DNA of 6,431 nt from Desulfobacterales bacterium. GTDB lineage: Bacteria > Desulfobacterota > Desulfobacteria > Desulfobacterales > Desulfosalsimonadaceae. The notes under the pieces are model-generated. The model was not told the origin of the DNA. It did not search any database and worked only from the letters and a program-made list of their open reading frames with translations. The stretch is taken from the NCBI GenBank assembly GCA_007127175.1, contig SKZX01000181.1:1-6431 (forward strand). Reading direction: 5' to 3'. Position numbers and translations under genes: made by a program. This document shows positions 3,725-6,431 of this stretch, one piece after another; the first letter of the stretch is position 1; each line of letters starts with the position of its first letter.

Positions 3725-6431
3725 ATGAACCATTCATTTGAACCCGGGGGGCCGGGCGGTCAGCCGCCGCAGCCTTTCCGCCTCGAAGACCTGGACTTTC
3801 CCCGTTTGATCTACCTGGTCAAACTGGTATTGGCCGGCTTGATCGTTGTTGCCGTATTCATGGGGCTCAACTGGGCCAGGTTGTTTTACACCGACTGGCT
3901 CTGGTTCTCCGGTGTGGGACATGAGCAGGTCATCTTCGTGCGCGTGATTGCACAGGTATGGCTTTACCTGCTGGCAGCCGCCGTGTTTGTCGGCATTGCG
4001 GCGCCGAATCTTTATTTTGCGTATCGCGGTACGGAAACCTATCAATGGCGGCCAGGCAAGGATCTCTCCCCCGCGCGGTACCAACTGGCCCGGCGCCTGA
4101 TGCTTTGGATCGGCGTACTGGCGGTCGTCCTTGGTTCAACCTACCTTGCAAGCCACCCATCCGGCCGGTGGGAGATGTTTCTCCGCTTTTTTAACGGAAT
4201 CCCCTTTGGCGAGGTCGATCCGGTTTTCGAGCGGGACCTGTCCTTCTATATTTTTACCCTGCCGGTGCTCGATTTCCTCCGTACCTGGCTTCTGGGGGTG
4301 CTGACGGTGGTACTGCTTTTCACTGCCGGTTTTTATTTTATTGCCAGCAATCTCAAAGCGGAGGTCTTCACTTTCAGCGGGCGGGCCAGAACCCATATCC
4401 TGGTGCTGGGCGCGTTCATTTTTCTGATCATTGCCGCAGGCCACTGGCTGGGACGCTATGAACTGCTGTTTTCAAGGACCGGTGCGGTGTTTGGTGTCGG
4501 GTATACAGACTACCATGTCATGCTTCCGGCCCGCACGATCCTTACCTTTATTGCCTTTATCAGTGCGGGCGTCCTGCTGGCCGCCATCCGTTCACAGGGG
4601 CAGCGGCTGATCTATGTTGGCATCGGCATGTGGCTGGTTTTGAATTTTCTGGGCGGGGGCGTCCTCCCGGGTGTTGTCCAGCGGTTGCAGGTCGAGCCCA
4701 GCGAACTGGCCCGTGAAAGGGATTTTATCGCCACTAACATTGAATTTACCCGCAAGGCTTACGGGTTGGAGGGTATGGTCAGCAAGAGCCATCCGGCCCT
4801 TGGCGAGGTCCAGCCCGCAATTGTGGACGACAACCAGGGCACGATCCAGAACCTTCGGTTGTGGGATGAAGGGCCGCTGCTTCAGAGCTACAACCAGATC
4901 CAGTTTTTCCGCCTGTATTATGATTTTTTAAGCGTTCAGACGGACCGTTACAGGGTAGACGGCCAGCTTCGCCAGGTAATGCTGTCCACCCGGGAGTTGT
5001 CGGCTGAAAAGCTGCCGACCGAAGCCCAGCGGTGGGTCAACCGCCATCTTCAGTTCACCCACGGCTACGGGGTCGCCATGAGCCCGGTAACCGAGGTGGC
5101 CGAAGGCGGCCGGCCCACTTTTTTTGTTCAGGATCTTCCCCCGATCGGCGATATTCCCCTGGATCGGCCTGAGATATATTACGGATTGAAGAGCATCCCC
5201 TTTGCCATCGTCAACAGCCGCATGGAGGAGTTCAATTACCCGGGGGTAGACGGCCCGGTGTATACCCACTACCAGGGAGAAGGCGGTGTGGTGCTAGGCT
5301 CGGTGTTCCGCAGGTTTCTCTACGCCTGGCAGTTCAAGGATATCAACATCCTGATATCCGGAGAAATTACGCCGGAAAGCCGGATTCAGTACCGGCGGAC
5401 GGTGCCGGCGCGGTTTTCCAAGATTACCCCATTTCTCAAGCGGGACAACGAAGCATACACGGTGGTCGCGGACGGACGGCTGTTTTTTATCCAGGACGCA
5501 TACACCATTACCAGCCGTTATCCTTATTCAACTCCCTGGCATGAGCGGTTCAACTACATCCGCAACAGCGTCAAGGCGGTGATCGATACCTATAACGGCA
5601 ACATTGACTATTACGTGTTTGATCCAGCCTGCCCCATCATCCAGACATACATGGAAATTTTTCCCGGTTTGTTCAAGCCTGCCGGGGAAATGCCGGATTA
5701 CCTGCGGGATCATGTGCGCTATCCTATGGACCTTTTCAATGTGCAGACCCGGATGCTGCTCCAGTACCACATGACCGACCCGGTGGTTTTCTATAACCGG
5801 GAAGACCAGTGGTCCGTGCCGCAGCATGCGGCATTCGGCCGCTCCGATACCCTGCGCCCCTATTACATCGTTGCGCGGCTCCCCGGGGAGGAAAAAGAGG
5901 AATTCCTCCTGATCCAGCCCTTTACCCCGGACAAGCGCCACAATCTTGTGGGGTGGATGGCAGCCCGGAGCGACGGCGATCATTACGGCGAAAAGATCCT
6001 GTATCGGTTTCCGTCTGGCCGCCACGTGGACGGCCCCCGGCAGGTGGAGGCGAGGATCGACAACGATGCGGTCATATCGGAGCAGTTCACCCTTTGGGGA
6101 CAGGTAGGCTCAGAGGTGCTCCGCGGCAGCATCCTCGTTATTCCCTTGGGGGACAGCCTGCTCTATGCGGAGCCGGTATTTCTCAAGCCTGAAGCGTTGG
6201 AGTTCCCGGAGCTCAGGCGTATTATCCTGGCGGACAGCCGCAGGGTGGTCATGCACCCGTCGCTGAACGCCTCGGTGGAAGCCCTGGTGGGGAAACGCCC
6301 CACGGTCGCCCCGCCGGTTGAAACGGACGCGGATCTGGCGGAATACGATCTGGATCCGGCTCCCCGTGAACCGGGCGTGCCCGCGGAAGGGCTGGACGCC
6401 ATCCGCAGGGGGGTTCTGGAAGCCATTGATA
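3725..6431 (+). CDS. UPF0182 (COG1615) family integral membrane protein, 3' end outside window
   Basis: The reading frame from ATG 3725 has no stop before the window ends: 902 full codons plus one base. The family usually has roughly 900-1000 residues, so only a short C-terminal tail should be missing. After a Pro/Gly-rich N-terminus (9-19) I count about seven hydrophobic segments, near 28-49, 75-97, 124-142, 178-206, 224-242, 268-292 and 297-317. A large, probably extracytoplasmic domain follows at about 318-855. Family-like segments are FYTDWLWFSGVG just after the first membrane segment, QRLQVEPSELARERDFI and NIEFTRKAYGL (319-348), YNGNIDYYVFDP (623-634), QPFTPDKRHNLVGWMAAR (731-748) and IPLGDSLLYAEPVFL (806-820). 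Residues from about 860 are acidic, Pro-rich and probably disordered. The biochemical function of the family is unknown as far as I know. Codon use matches the neighbouring genes and no frameshift was seen. It has its own ribosome binding site, so membership in the polyamine operon is unproven. Confidence 0.93.
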   Translation, partial: MNHSFEPGGPGGQPPQPFRLEDLDFPRLIYLVKLVLAGLIVVAVFMGLNWARLFYTDWLWFSGVGHEQVIFVRVIAQVWLYLLAAAVFVGIAAPNLYFAYRGTETYQWRPGKDLSPARYQLARRLMLWIGVLAVVLGSTYLASHPSGRWEMFLRFFNGIPFGEVDPVFERDLSFYIFTLPVLDFLRTWLLGVLTVVLLFTAGFYFIASNLKAEVFTFSGRARTHILVLGAFIFLIIAAGHWLGRYELLFSRTGAVFGVGYTDYHVMLPARTILTFIAFISAGVLLAAIRSQGQRLIYVGIGMWLVLNFLGGGVLPGVVQRLQVEPSELARERDFIATNIEFTRKAYGLEGMVSKSHPALGEVQPAIVDDNQGTIQNLRLWDEGPLLQSYNQIQFFRLYYDFLSVQTDRYRVDGQLRQVMLSTRELSAEKLPTEAQRWVNRHLQFTHGYGVAMSPVTEVAEGGRPTFFVQDLPPIGDIPLDRPEIYYGLKSIPFAIVNSRMEEFNYPGVDGPVYTHYQGEGGVVLGSVFRRFLYAWQFKDINILISGEITPESRIQYRRTVPARFSKITPFLKRDNEAYTVVADGRLFFIQDAYTITSRYPYSTPWHERFNYIRNSVKAVIDTYNGNIDYYVFDPACPIIQTYMEIFPGLFKPAGEMPDYLRDHVRYPMDLFNVQTRMLLQYHMTDPVVFYNREDQWSVPQHAAFGRSDTLRPYYIVARLPGEEKEEFLLIQPFTPDKRHNLVGWMAARSDGDHYGEKILYRFPSGRHVDGPRQVEARIDNDAVISEQFTLWGQVGSEVLRGSILVIPLGDSLLYAEPVFLKPEALEFPELRRIILADSRRVVMHPSLNASVEALVGKRPTVAPPVETDADLAEYDLDPAPREPGVPAEGLDAIRRGVLEAID

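Overview
The window looks like a chromosomal segment of a GC-rich Gram-negative bacterium, most plausibly a Desulfobacterota (deltaproteobacterial) lineage. The basis is inference: coding codons mostly end in G or C, intergenic DNA is AT-rich, an alternative polyamine gene pair sits beside a UPF0182 membrane protein, and the left edge carries a GGGGACAGATTTATTTT-type repeat that I remember (unchecked) as common in that group. No rRNA, tRNA, CRISPR array, transposase gene or phage gene is visible.

Layout, left to right. Positions 1-89 hold a repeat element: a perfect 62-bp palindrome followed by a third copy of its arm. It directly abuts the stop codon of a minus-strand uppP gene (88-885), encoding the undecaprenyl-diphosphate phosphatase that recycles the lipid carrier for cell-wall and envelope polysaccharide synthesis. 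A 317-bp AT-rich divergent intergenic region (886-1202) follows. Then come two overlapping plus-strand genes: a carboxynorspermidine/carboxyspermidine dehydrogenase (1203-2381) and carboxynorspermidine decarboxylase nspC (2360-3517). Together they form the two-step aspartate-semialdehyde-dependent route to (nor)spermidine, which bypasses S-adenosylmethionine decarboxylase. After a 207-bp spacer, a large plus-strand gene starts at 3725 and is still open at the right edge. It encodes a UPF0182 (COG1615) integral membrane protein of unknown function, with 902 codons visible.

The dehydrogenase and decarboxylase overlap by 22 bp and are almost certainly cotranscribed and translationally coupled. 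uppP is divergent and the UPF0182 gene has its own strong ribosome binding site, so neither has to share the polyamine operon's function. I see no wholly new system. The points most worth a second look are the palindromic repeat fused to the uppP stop codon, the SAM-independent polyamine module, and the uncharacterised UPF0182 protein.
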